Below, in pieces: positions 1-8,611 of a stretch of 32,331 bases of DNA; within the stretch, counting starts at the first letter, position 1; each line of letters starts with the position of its first letter. The position numbers were made by a program, and so were the translations under genes. The stretch spans positions 1 through 32,331 of the forward strand of contig JAANWX010000032.1 of the NCBI GenBank assembly GCA_018263575.1, written 5' to 3'. The DNA is from Chloroflexota bacterium. Lineage in GTDB: Bacteria; Chloroflexota; Anaerolineae; Anaerolineales; UBA11858. The notes under the pieces are model-generated. The model was not told the DNA's origin, searched no databases, and saw only the letters and a list, made by a program, of their open reading frames with translations.

Positions 1-2
1 AC

Positions 3-122
3 CTCTTGCCCTGGGTTCAGGTTCCCGGGCGGGGCTCCCTGGGCATCACAGAAACGATCCGCGTCACCAAAGATGGTTGTGAAATTCTGACGAATTTTGA
101 GCGGAAGCTATTTACCAAGTAA
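3..122 (+). CDS. C-terminal fragment, probable M24-family (Xaa-Pro aminopeptidase-like) peptidase
   Basis: Open frame from the window edge ...LLPWVQVPGRGSLGITETIRVTKDGCEILTNFERKLFTK*; resembles the M24 C-terminal 'PG..G..G.E.T..VT.DG.E.LT' pattern; too short to be in the ORF track. Confidence 0.5.
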   Translation, partial: LLPWVQVPGRGSLGITETIRVTKDGCEILTNFERKLFTK

Positions 123-186
123 AAAGTAACGAGTAATGAGTAATGCGTCAATGTCATTTCGTTAGGGCGTCACTCATTACTGCCTA

Positions 187-312
187 GTCAATGTCATTTC
201 GAACGAAGTGAGAAATCTTTCGGTGATGCGTGAATAACAACTCGACACCAAGATTTCTCCTCGTTCCTCGTCGAAATGACATACTTTGTTTCACTAACTT
301 AATGACATTGAC
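187..312. repeat. Nested inverted-repeat element (REP/MITE-like): GTCATTTCGAACGAAGTGAGAAATCTT ... AAGATTTCTCCTCGTTCCTCGTCGAAATGAC
   Basis: Inverted arms 193-219 / 250-280, plus outer GTCAATGTCATT (187-198) / AATGACATTGAC (301-312); extra direct copy of GTCAATGTCATTTCG at 147-161. Confidence 0.75.
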
Positions 313-371
313 TGCCTGGTAATAGTGAAGGTATCTCACCGAACGGCACTGCTCGGTGGGGACACCATCGC

Positions 372-415
372 TATCCACACTTGTTACTCATCACTCGTTA
401 CTCATTACTCATCAC
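372..415 (+). repeat. Degenerate 7-nt tandem repeat (ACTCATY-type) upstream of a start codon
   Basis: ttactcatcactcgttactcattactcatcacgcacc, directly upstream of the CAGGAG SD at ~427. Confidence 0.8.
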
Positions 416-438
416 GCACCACTCCCCAGGAGCACATC

Positions 439-1437
439 ATGTCCCTTGAAAAATCCCCCATCAGCACCGACGTCAACTTTGAAAAGGAGGGCAAACAATT
501 CTCTTATTTGCGTGTGCCCTACTCCCGAAACGATTCCGCCTGGGGGGGCGTGTTCGTTCCTGTTGTTGTAGTCAAAAATGGTAAAGGGCCAACCGTGCTC
601 TTTGTGGGCGGCAACCATGGTGGAGAATATGAAGGTTCCGTGACTTTGTTGAAACTCAGCCGCACGTTGGAAGCCGACCAAATTCAGGGGCGGGTGATCC
701 TTTTGCCAGCCCTGAACCTACCGGCCGTTCAAGCCGGTGAGCGGGTCTCCCCCATTGATGGCCGGGACATGAACCGAACTTTCCCTGGAAAACACAACGG
801 CACCATCTCCCAAATCATCGCCCACTACGTGCACGAAGCCATCCTACCCCTCTGCGACGCGGTGATCGACCTGCACTCCGGCGGCTATTCGCTCGACCTG
901 ATGCCCTACAACAGCATGCACTACCTCCCCGACGAAGAACTGCGAAAGCGCACCATGGCCGCCCTCAAGGCCTTCGACGCTCCGGTTTCCCTGGTCATGC
1001 GCGAGTTCACGGGCGAGGGATTGCTGGACTACGCTGTGGAGGGGATGGGGAAAATCTTCCTATGTGCCGAGATCGGCGGGCGCGGTGTTCTCTCCCCTTC
1101 TAAGCTGAAAATTGCCGAAAGGGGTGTGCAAAATATGCTCAAACATTTCAACCTCATCAAGGGAGATCTGGCAAAGCCGACCACACGCCTCATGGAAGTC
1201 CCTGAAACCGGCAACTATGCCTATGCACAAAGTAATGGGATTTATGAGGCTTTCTTCGAGATTGGGGAAGAGGTCCCGGCCGGCCAACCCGTGGGGCAGG
1301 TTCACTATCCCGAATCCCCGGAGCGCGAGCCGGAAGTCTTGACCATTGGCCGGGGGGGCGTATTGGTCGGCACCCGGGGGCCCGGTTTTGTGGAGCGGGG
1401 GGACTGCGTGGCCGTCACCGCGCAGGACCTGGAGTAG
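439..1437 (+). CDS. Succinylglutamate desuccinylase/aspartoacylase-family deacylase (DoeB-like)
   Basis: Zn-carboxypeptidase-like GGNHGGEYEG, DGRDMNRTFPG, DLHSGG motifs; start moved to ATG 439 because the upstream ORF extension is repeat sequence and CAGGAG lies just upstream. Confidence 0.8.
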   Translation: MSLEKSPISTDVNFEKEGKQFSYLRVPYSRNDSAWGGVFVPVVVVKNGKGPTVLFVGGNHGGEYEGSVTLLKLSRTLEADQIQGRVILLPALNLPAVQAGERVSPIDGRDMNRTFPGKHNGTISQIIAHYVHEAILPLCDAVIDLHSGGYSLDLMPYNSMHYLPDEELRKRTMAALKAFDAPVSLVMREFTGEGLLDYAVEGMGKIFLCAEIGGRGVLSPSKLKIAERGVQNMLKHFNLIKGDLAKPTTRLMEVPETGNYAYAQSNGIYEAFFEIGEEVPAGQPVGQVHYPESPEREPEVLTIGRGGVLVGTRGPGFVERGDCVAVTAQDLE

Positions 1438-1539
1438 GGCAGATTTACATCTACCGCCATATGTGGCGGGTAGCGTACCTTTTCAGGTATGCTACGCGAA
1501 AAGCCGCCCTACGTTGGCCACGCTAAAAGGAGTCCCCTC

Positions 1540-2715
1540 TTGGAAAATTTGCATTTCACCATAGACACCCCCTATTTGACCCAAACGACCCAAGAACTGG
1601 TGCGGATCAACTCGATCAATCCCTCCCTGACCCCGGATGGCCCTGGCGAAGCTGAGATTGGCGACTATCTAGCCGATCAACTCAATCAGCTTGGCCTGGC
1701 CGTTAGCACAAGCGAAATCGAACCTGGACGCGTTAATGTGCTTGGCATGATGCAGGGCGTTGGTGATGGCCGCACGTTGCTTCTCAACGCCCACACGGAC
1801 ACGGTCGGCGTGGAGGGCATGACCATCGACCCCTTCGAGGCCGAGACTCGCGCTGGCCGCCTGTACGGGCGCGGCGCCTATGACATGAAAGCCAGCCTGG
1901 CCGCCATGCTGGCGGCGGTGAAAGCGCTCCGTGACGCGGGGGTCGAGTTACAGGGTGATTTGTTGATCACCGCCGTGGCCGATGAAGAGCACAGCAGTAT
2001 CGGCACCGAAGCGCTTCTCCAGCACGTTCACGCGGATGGGGCCATCGTCACCGAGCCGACCGACCTGGCCATCTGCCGCGCCCACCGGGGCTTCATCTGG
2101 TACAATATCGAGACCATCGGGCGTGCGGCTCACGGCAGCCGCTACCAGGAGGGAATCGACGCCAACCTGCATATGGGCCGCGTTTTGGCTGAGCTTGATG
2201 CGCTTTCGCAAGCATTGGTAGCGCGAAAGCCCCATCCACTGATGGGACCGCCCTCGCTGAATGCTGCCATTCTACGGGGCGGCACCGAAGTGAGCACCTA
2301 TGCCGATCGCTGCTTGCTGAAGATGGAACGCCGCACCATCGCTGGTGAGACCGAAGCGAGTTGCAGGCAAGAATTACAGCAAATTCTGGATCAACTCGCC
2401 AGCCATGATAAGGATTTCGAGGCTCTCCTGCGCTTTATCTTCGAACGCAGACCCTTCGAGGTCCCCGCGTCGGCGGCTATTGTTCAAGTTCTGGACCGCG
2501 CCTGCCACGATGTGCTCGACACTATGCCCGAACACATTGGCCAAACTTTCTGGACGGACGCGGCTTTATTCGCCGATGCGGGCATGGAAACCGTCCTCCT
2601 TGGGCCAAGAGGCCATGGCCTGCATGCTGCCGAAGAGTGGGTTGACCTGGAATCAGTCTCTCAGTTGGCACAGATTCTAACCCGGGCAGCTATTAAGTAT
2701 TGTGGAATAACGTAG
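1540..2715 (+). CDS. M20-family metallopeptidase/deacylase (ArgE/DapE/CPG2-like)
   Basis: LLNAHTDTVGVEGM, LYGRGAYDMKASLAAMLAA, AVADEEHSSIGTE; AAAAGGAG SD then TTG start at 1540 preferred over 1489. Confidence 0.82.
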   Translation: MENLHFTIDTPYLTQTTQELVRINSINPSLTPDGPGEAEIGDYLADQLNQLGLAVSTSEIEPGRVNVLGMMQGVGDGRTLLLNAHTDTVGVEGMTIDPFEAETRAGRLYGRGAYDMKASLAAMLAAVKALRDAGVELQGDLLITAVADEEHSSIGTEALLQHVHADGAIVTEPTDLAICRAHRGFIWYNIETIGRAAHGSRYQEGIDANLHMGRVLAELDALSQALVARKPHPLMGPPSLNAAILRGGTEVSTYADRCLLKMERRTIAGETEASCRQELQQILDQLASHDKDFEALLRFIFERRPFEVPASAAIVQVLDRACHDVLDTMPEHIGQTFWTDAALFADAGMETVLLGPRGHGLHAAEEWVDLESVSQLAQILTRAAIKYCGIT

Positions 2716-2754
2716 CCCTGGAGAAACATTACCCGCATCATCTCAATAATTTGG

Positions 2755-2799
2755 GGAGGAATAAACCAGGTTTCTCTGAGAAACCTGGTTTATTCCTCC
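2755..2799. terminator. Perfect 22-bp stem palindrome between convergent genes (bidirectional terminator-like)
   Basis: GGAGGAATAAACCAGGTTTCTC-T-GAGAAACCTGGTTTATTCCTCC. Confidence 0.75.
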
Positions 2800-2805
2800 T
2801 TTCTA

Positions 2806-4068
2806 CTATTCGCCATGCACCGCCGCCGCCTCAAACGATAGCCCGTTCTCCGTCAGCGCCCAGGCGGTTTTGTTGAGGGCATCAATCTTATCCTGGAAGT
2901 TGAGGGCCAGGGCATCCCAATCACCCGCTTCTATGACCTCTTCTTTATCCCGGAAGTAGTCGAGGATGTCGGAGGGGTGTTCGCGAGTCTGGTCAATCTC
3001 GGGGTCACCGCCTTCGTGTTTGGCGGAGATGTTGGCAACATGGTCAGCGATTTCGACAAGTTCATCACGGCGGTTGTAGGGCTGGATGACGATGCTCTTG
3101 TAGGTCTCGGTGATATGATGCTCGAAGCGCACCACGTCCTCGAAGCCCCAATCTGCCCGGAATTGAGCCGTGATCTCCATGGTCTCGTTGTTGACGCTGT
3201 TGCTCCAGTTGAAGCCAATCAGCGGGGAAGTGCCATCATCTCGAGCGAAGAGTTTCGCGCCCAGCAGAGTCCATAATCCGGCATAGGGATTGTCGTTGCC
3301 CATGAAAACCGAAATCTTGAATTCTATGTCCACGCCCAAACGGTGGAGCATGTAGCCGAGGAAAACTGTCCCAGGGTTGATATTCAGGACTTGGGTTAGG
3401 CCATATTCAGTGTAATAATAGAGATATTCGTCCAACCATGCCAAGGCGTGATCGTTGGGCTGGCCTACACCGCCAAAATAACCGGTGATGGTCTCCGGCC
3501 CGCCCAGGTGAACGTTGGAGCCATCCGTGCCCTTGGTGTCGAGCGTTTCTACGTAGCTGGCGCCCAAAATTTGCATCGCCGCTGCAAAAGCGACCAGGTC
3601 GCCATCTTCTTCTTGTTCTTTCATCTTACGGACGCGGATGAAGCGGCCAGGCATGAGAAAATTTTCTTCAATGGCGCGTTTAGCCGCTGTGATCAACCAA
3701 GGAAAATACTGGCATGCGCTAACTTCGAGGGTGACAGCGAAATCATCCGCGAAATCCGTTGTCTCTGCCCTATCACCAAGCACCTTGTGCCGGTAATCGT
3801 CCACACTCATGAACGCGCCCTGGTCACGTTGCTCGATGAGCCATTCCAGGTCTGCCAAGTATTCGGGTTTGATCTCCTTTACCTTGGCAAGCAAATTATC
3901 AAGTTGGCGGGCTTCCTCGGCCTTAGCATTGATCTCCTCTGGCGTGCCGTACTTGGCAACAACATCAAAAAAATCATTCATCACACGCATCTCAGGGTTG
4001 AGCAGAACGCTGTTAATAGCGTCAATGCGCTCAGGGGATATTTCTAATCTTTGGCGTAAATTGGTCAT
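2806..4068 (-). CDS. Conserved-looking hypothetical protein, ~420 aa, family not recognised
   Basis: Long ORF; start placed at MTNLRQRLEIS (4068) with AAAGGAG SD; the ORF-track extension (MATRLAATRLTTTRL...) is translated repeat DNA. Confidence 0.7.
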   Translation of the reverse strand: MTNLRQRLEISPERIDAINSVLLNPEMRVMNDFFDVVAKYGTPEEINAKAEEARQLDNLLAKVKEIKPEYLADLEWLIEQRDQGAFMSVDDYRHKVLGDRAETTDFADDFAVTLEVSACQYFPWLITAAKRAIEENFLMPGRFIRVRKMKEQEEDGDLVAFAAAMQILGASYVETLDTKGTDGSNVHLGGPETITGYFGGVGQPNDHALAWLDEYLYYYTEYGLTQVLNINPGTVFLGYMLHRLGVDIEFKISVFMGNDNPYAGLWTLLGAKLFARDDGTSPLIGFNWSNSVNNETMEITAQFRADWGFEDVVRFEHHITETYKSIVIQPYNRRDELVEIADHVANISAKHEGGDPEIDQTREHPSDILDYFRDKEEVIEAGDWDALALNFQDKIDALNKTAWALTENGLSFEAAAVHGE

Positions 4069-4087
4069 CAGTAGTCTCCTTTGGGGG

Positions 4088-4168
4088 GATGTTAGTTTTG
4101 TAGTCGTTAGTCTTGTAGTCGCTAGTCTTGTAGTCGTTAGTCTTGTAGCCGCTAGTCTTGTAGCCATT
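4088..4168. repeat. Degenerate tandem repeat; minus-strand reading ACTACAAGACTAACGACTACAAGACTAGCG
   Basis: gttagttttgtagtcgttagtcttgtagtcgctagtcttgtagtcgttagtcttgtagccgctagtcttgtagcc; lies directly upstream (minus strand) of the 2806-4068 gene SD. Confidence 0.85.
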
Positions 4169-4199
4169 GCTGTCCCGTGATTAAGCTCGGTGATGATAA

Positions 4200-4262
4200 T
4201 CAGACTACCAGACTACCAGACTGCCAGACTATCAGACTATCAGACTAGAGACTATCAGACTA
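4200..4262. repeat. Degenerate ~9-10-nt tandem repeat (CAGACTACC/CAGACTATC)
   Basis: cagactaccagactaccagactgccagactatcagactatcagactagagactatcagactac; the last unit contains the panB stop codon. Confidence 0.85.
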
Positions 4263-5114
4263 CTCCAATAACTCCATCAACTCGTCGTATTCCTCATCTT
4301 TCATCGTAAACCAGTTTTCTGGCTGGGGGAAAGTTTTATCCTTGACCTCGTTATGATATTCTTGGAGACCTTCGAGGATGACTTTTCCGGCATCTCCAAA
4401 GACCTTGGCCATGCGGGGTTTGAAATTAGGATAGAGGCCAAACATATCATGGTAAATTAACAATTGGCCATGGGCGTGGGGGCCTGAGCCGAGGCTGAGG
4501 ATCAGACAGTCTTCAGCGCGTTCGGTGATGATCTTGCACACCCGGTCGGGAACCATTTCTAGCAAGATGGCAAAAGCACCCGCCTCTTCAATGGCCTTGG
4601 CGTCATCGATGATCTGCTTGGCCTGGCCCGCTCCCCGGCCCTGCACCCGGAATCCGCCCAGGGCGGCCACACTCTGGGGCGTGAGTCCCAGGTGACCGAC
4701 AACGGGAATCCCGGCCGCGCGAATACCGGCCACTCTGCTGACGATCTCACTTCCGCCTTCCAGTTTGATGGCGTCACAGCTCGCTTCTGCCATGAACCGC
4801 CCCGCGTTACGAATAGCGGATTCAACGCTGGGCTGATAGGACATATAGGGCATGTCGCCAATCAAAAATGCGGTTGGCGCGCCCCGCCGGACGGCTTGGG
4901 TGTGACGAATCATGTCATCCATGGTCACGGGCAAAGTACTGTCATACCCGAGCATGGTCATCCCCAGGCTGTCGCCGACCAGAATCATATCTACCCCAGC
5001 CTCTTCTTGAAAGCTAGCCGTGGGGTAGTCATAACAAGTCAGCCATGAAAGGGGTTCTTTTTGCTTGGCCTTCGTGAATAAGGTGCGAATAGTAACTTTT
5101 TTTCGATCTGCCAT
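4260..5114 (-). CDS. panB: 3-methyl-2-oxobutanoate hydroxymethyltransferase
   Basis: LTCYDYPTASFQEEAGVDMILVGDSLGMTMLGYDSTLPVTMDDMIRHTQAVRRGAPTAFLIGDMPYMSY, IKLEGG; GGAGG upstream of start. Confidence 0.95.
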   Translation of the reverse strand: MADRKKVTIRTLFTKAKQKEPLSWLTCYDYPTASFQEEAGVDMILVGDSLGMTMLGYDSTLPVTMDDMIRHTQAVRRGAPTAFLIGDMPYMSYQPSVESAIRNAGRFMAEASCDAIKLEGGSEIVSRVAGIRAAGIPVVGHLGLTPQSVAALGGFRVQGRGAGQAKQIIDDAKAIEEAGAFAILLEMVPDRVCKIITERAEDCLILSLGSGPHAHGQLLIYHDMFGLYPNFKPRMAKVFGDAGKVILEGLQEYHNEVKDKTFPQPENWFTMKDEEYDELMELLE

Positions 5115-5129
5115 AATAGGCCTCCGGTA

Positions 5130-5176
5130 GTGAAACGTAAAATGTGAAACGTGAAATCGTGAAGCGTGAAATCACG
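5130..5176. repeat. Degenerate GTGAAACGTGAAAT-type tandem repeat
   Basis: gtgaaacgtaaaatgtgaaacgtgaaatcgtgaagcgtgaaatcacg immediately upstream (minus strand) of the panB SD. Confidence 0.8.
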
Positions 5177-5264
5177 TTTTTTGAAATGGAATTTACAAAT
5201 CTAGTGGGCATTATAAACTGCGGCCACCTTTTCTTCAACTGACGTTTATCCATATTGAGGATAC

Positions 5265-5333
5265 AGAAGAAACAAAGTAGACATAGGAAACAGAGGGGAC
5301 AGAGGAGACAAAGGGGGCAGAGGAGGCAAAATA
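5265..5333. repeat. Degenerate 9-nt period purine-rich repeat (GAGGANACA-type; minus strand TGYYYCCTC)
   Basis: Minus strand: TGCCTCCTC TGCCCCCTT TGTCTCCTC TGTCCCCTC TGTTTCCTA TGTCTACTT TGTTTCTTC TGTATCCTC. Confidence 0.85.
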
Positions 5334-5349
5334 CCATCATGAAACTGAA

Positions 5350-5402
5350 ACACCACATGCCACATGTCACCTGCCACATGCCACCTGCACACATGCACAC
5401 TC
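5350..5402. repeat. Degenerate 7-nt repeat (CACATGC/CACCTGC)
   Basis: caccacatgccacatgtcacctgccacatgccacctgcacacatgcacac. Confidence 0.8.
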
Positions 5403-5407
5403 GTCCG

Positions 5408-5438
5408 TCCCTAATATATTTCTGATATATTACAGGGA
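5408..5438. promoter_or_regulatory. AT-rich palindrome in the panB/folD divergent intergenic region, candidate operator
   Basis: TCCCTAATATAT-ttctg-ATATATTAcaGGGA; inner 8-bp arms perfect. Confidence 0.35.
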
Positions 5439-5547
5439 ATTTGTGACGAATATAACTTGCCCTAAAAGCATTTTTTGACCATAATAAGACCTAGTATAAA
5501 AGGGGGAGGTCTGGTATTGGTAATAATCGTATATAGGAGTTGACTCT

Positions 5548-6429
5548 ATGACAGCTAAAAAAATTGATGGTCGAGCAATTGCCAAAGAAGTCCGCACCGC
5601 GGTAGCGGCCGATGTGGCAGCAATGGTTGCTGAGGGACATAACCCACCGGGATTAGCCACAGTCCTGGTTGGTGAAGACCCTGCCTCGCAAGTTTATGTG
5701 CGCATGAAGCACAGAGCTTGTGAGAAAGCGGGTATTAAATCATTTCACCATGAATTACCCGCCACGGCAACACAGGATGAAGTGGAGACTTTGGTGAAAG
5801 AATTGAATGCCAATCCGGAAGTGCATGGTATTTTGGTACAATTACCATTACCCGATGGCCTGGACGACGAACAAGTCTTAAACTCAATTAGCATTGATAA
5901 AGACGTAGATGGATTCCATCCTATCAATATTGGGCGTCTCGCCCAAAAAGGCCGTGAGCCTCAGTTTATTCCCTGCACGCCCCATGGATGCATTCACTTG
6001 TTGAAGACTTCGGGCGTTGAGTTAGAAGGCGCCAACGCGGTTGTTCTGGGGCGTTCGAACATCGTCGGCATGCCAGTCGCCCTCTTGTTGGTAGGAGAGA
6101 ACGCCACCGTCACCATCTGCCACTCCCGCACCCGGAATCTTGCAGAAAAATGCCGCGAGGCGGATATTCTAATTGCCGCCGTTGGACGCCCGGAAATGGT
6201 AAAGGGTGATTGGATCAAACCAGGCGCCGCAGTCATTGATGTGGGCGTAAATCGCGTTGACGATGAAACCCGTGAGCGCGGCTACTATTTAGCCGGTGAT
6301 GTTGATTACGACGAAGCTAAAGAGGTTGCTGGCTACCTGACCCCTGTTCCCGGCGGTGTCGGCCCCATGACGATCGCTATGCTGCTTCGTAATACTGTTC
6401 GAGCCGCAAAAATTGCCTACAGTGAATAA
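5548..6429 (+). CDS. folD: Bifunctional methylene-tetrahydrofolate dehydrogenase/cyclohydrolase
   Basis: [91 protein letters not shown]. Confidence 0.97.
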   Translation: MTAKKIDGRAIAKEVRTAVAADVAAMVAEGHNPPGLATVLVGEDPASQVYVRMKHRACEKAGIKSFHHELPATATQDEVETLVKELNANPEVHGILVQLPLPDGLDDEQVLNSISIDKDVDGFHPINIGRLAQKGREPQFIPCTPHGCIHLLKTSGVELEGANAVVLGRSNIVGMPVALLLVGENATVTICHSRTRNLAEKCREADILIAAVGRPEMVKGDWIKPGAAVIDVGVNRVDDETRERGYYLAGDVDYDEAKEVAGYLTPVPGGVGPMTIAMLLRNTVRAAKIAYSE

Positions 6430-6470
6430 TTTTGTTCGAGGATTTGTATGTATCATTTCAAAAACTCGAA

Positions 6471-6549
6471 GAATGATGTAGGGCGATTTGGTATCGCCAA
6501 AGGCACGCACCGCGATCGCCAGTCGAAATACCATTTCGACCTACATTCT
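6471..6549. repeat. Imperfect palindromic intergenic element
   Basis: ATGTAGGGCGATTTGGTATCGCC ... GTCGAAATACCATTTCGACCTACAT; outer arms inverted with substitutions. Confidence 0.6.
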
Positions 6550-6616
6550 CCCGAAATATTGAAAAGATACGGAAATTCTTATTTAGACACGTTGCCCATT
6601 TATAAGGAGTAAAAAA

Positions 6617-8512
6617 ATGCCTATTGAAATAAAGCACCCCGTCCCCTCAGATATTGACATCGCTCATGCCGCCGAAAAATTACCCATCACCGAAATAGCA
6701 AAAAGTGTTGGCCTGTTGGATGATGAGCTAGAGCTTTACGGCAAATATAAAGCCAAGGTAAAGTTAGATGTCCTAGAACGCTTGAAAGATGCCCCCAATG
6801 GAAAATACATTGACGTGACGGCAATTACCCCCACACCTTTGGGTGAGGGGAAAACCGTGACCACCATTGGGGTGAGTCAGGGTCTTCATTATATTGGCGA
6901 GAAAGTCTTCACCTGCATTCGCCAGCCCAGCCAAGGACCGACCTTTGGGATCAAGGGTGGCGCGGCCGGTGGCGGCTATTCCCAGGTTGTACCGATGGAA
7001 GACTTCAACCTGCACCTGACGGGCGACATCCATGCCGTGGGTGCGGCCCACAACCTCTTAGCCGCAGCAATCGAAAACCGCATGGCCAAGGAATCCCGCT
7101 GGAGTACCGCTTTCTTAGCCAAAGCCCTTTGCCCAGATGGCGAATATACCGATTCCATGCGCAAACGCCTGGATAAACTGGGCATTGAATCTGAAAAACC
7201 CGCTGACTTAAGTGAAGATGATAAGGAACGCATGTTCCGCCTCAACATTGACCCCAGTTCAATTCAATGGCGGCGCGTAGTGGATGTCTCCGATGCGGCG
7301 CTGCGGGACATCACCGTTGGGAAGGGCGGCAATGGCCTGCCGCGCGAAACCGGCTATGACATTACGGTTGCTTCCGAAATTATGGCCGCGTTAGGGATGT
7401 GCAGCAGCTTGGCTGACCTCCGCGAGCGCATGGGTCGCATCATCATTGGCACCAACAAAACAGGCGGTAAACGTCAGGTAGATCGTCCGGTGATGCCCAT
7501 CACGGCTGAAGACCTGAACGTCTCCGGGGCCATGACTGTCTTGCTCAAAGATGCCATCAAACCTAACATGATGCAAACCTTGCCCGGCAGTCCCGCTTTC
7601 GTTCACACTGGACCGTTCGCCAACATTGCTCAGGGCAACAGCTCCATCATGGCTGATAAAATTGCCCTTAAATTAGTTGGAGAAGACGGCTATGTCGTCA
7701 CAGAATCCGGCTTTGGTGCTGACTGCGGCATGGAGAAATTCATGAACCTCAAGAGCCGCGTCAGTGGGTTGGTTCCCAACTGTGTGGTGATGGTTGCTAC
7801 CATACGCGCTCTCAAGATGCACGGCGGCGGCCCCAAAGTTGTGGCCGGTAAACCATTAGACAAGGCTTATACTAACGAGAACCTAGAGCTGTTAGAAGCT
7901 GGATTACCCAACTTGTTGCAGCACATTGAAAACGCTACCAAGTTCGGCGTGCCGGTTGTTGTAGCCATCAACCGCTTCACCACCGACACAGACGCTGAGG
8001 TTGCCTTGGTACGTGAACGCGCCAAAGAGACCGGAGCCTACGACGCTGTTGCCAGCGAAGTTTGGACTTATGGTGGCAAGGGTGGCGCTGACCTTGCCCG
8101 TGCTGTTGTCAAAGCCATTGAGGAAGAAGAGAATAACTTCAAATTTCTCTACGATGACGACATGTCAATCAAGGAAAAAATCGAGACCGTTGCCCGTGAA
8201 ATCTATCGAGCCGATGGTGTGGATTACTCCCCCGCGGCTGAGGCCAAGATCAAGCAATTCACCAAGATGGGATTGAGCCATCTGCCGCTCTGCATGGCGA
8301 AGACACATCTTTCGTTCTCCTCTGATGCATCGCTCAAGGGTGCCCCACGCGGCTTCCGCATGCCGATCACCGACGTGCGTGCCAGTGTAGGCGCAGGCTT
8401 CATCTTCCCGCTCTTGGGCACGATGAAGACCATGCCCGGCCTGCCCACCCGCCCGGTATACACCGATATTGATATTGACGTGGAAACTGGCGAGGTTGTA
8501 GGCTTGTCGTAG
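6617..8512 (+). CDS. fhs: Formate--tetrahydrofolate ligase
   Basis: TPLGEGKTVTTIGVSQGL, RQPSQGPTFGIKGGAAGGGYSQVVPMEDFNLHLTGDIHA, VTESGFGADCGMEKFMNLK, FIFPLLGTMKTMPGLPTRP; SD aaggag. Confidence 0.97.
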   Translation: MPIEIKHPVPSDIDIAHAAEKLPITEIAKSVGLLDDELELYGKYKAKVKLDVLERLKDAPNGKYIDVTAITPTPLGEGKTVTTIGVSQGLHYIGEKVFTCIRQPSQGPTFGIKGGAAGGGYSQVVPMEDFNLHLTGDIHAVGAAHNLLAAAIENRMAKESRWSTAFLAKALCPDGEYTDSMRKRLDKLGIESEKPADLSEDDKERMFRLNIDPSSIQWRRVVDVSDAALRDITVGKGGNGLPRETGYDITVASEIMAALGMCSSLADLRERMGRIIIGTNKTGGKRQVDRPVMPITAEDLNVSGAMTVLLKDAIKPNMMQTLPGSPAFVHTGPFANIAQGNSSIMADKIALKLVGEDGYVVTESGFGADCGMEKFMNLKSRVSGLVPNCVVMVATIRALKMHGGGPKVVAGKPLDKAYTNENLELLEAGLPNLLQHIENATKFGVPVVVAINRFTTDTDAEVALVRERAKETGAYDAVASEVWTYGGKGGADLARAVVKAIEEEENNFKFLYDDDMSIKEKIETVAREIYRADGVDYSPAAEAKIKQFTKMGLSHLPLCMAKTHLSFSSDASLKGAPRGFRMPITDVRASVGAGFIFPLLGTMKTMPGLPTRPVYTDIDIDVETGEVVGLS

Positions 8513-8542
8513 TCTTAGCTGCAGCTCACGTAACCGAGTTCA

Positions 8543-8582
8543 GAAGGGTGGCTGTTGCATATGGTAATAGCCACCCTTTTCT
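8543..8582 (+). terminator. Rho-independent terminator after fhs
   Basis: AAGGGTGGCT ... AGCCACCCTT followed by TT. Confidence 0.8.
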
Positions 8583-8611
8583 CTTAGTTATCAGTAGATT
8601 TAGGCTTTCCC

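Noticed and set aside
4069-4167. N-terminal extension MATRLAATRLTTTRL of the 2806-4068 gene
   Set aside because: Encoded by tandem repeat DNA; a strong SD and ATG lie at 4068.
5029-5400. Cys/Leu-rich minus-strand ORF (MCMCAGGMW...FCLLCPLCLLCPLCFLC)
   Set aside because: Simply the translation of the 9-nt and 7-nt repeat tracts running into panB in another frame.
5475-5500. Sigma70 promoter TTGACC-14-TATAAA upstream of folD
   Set aside because: Spacer of 14 nt is too short for a confident call.
6510-6520. HIP1 (GCGATCGC) octamer signature as evidence for cyanobacterial origin
   Set aside because: Only an isolated occurrence was noticed, inside a palindrome; protein content does not point to Cyanobacteria.
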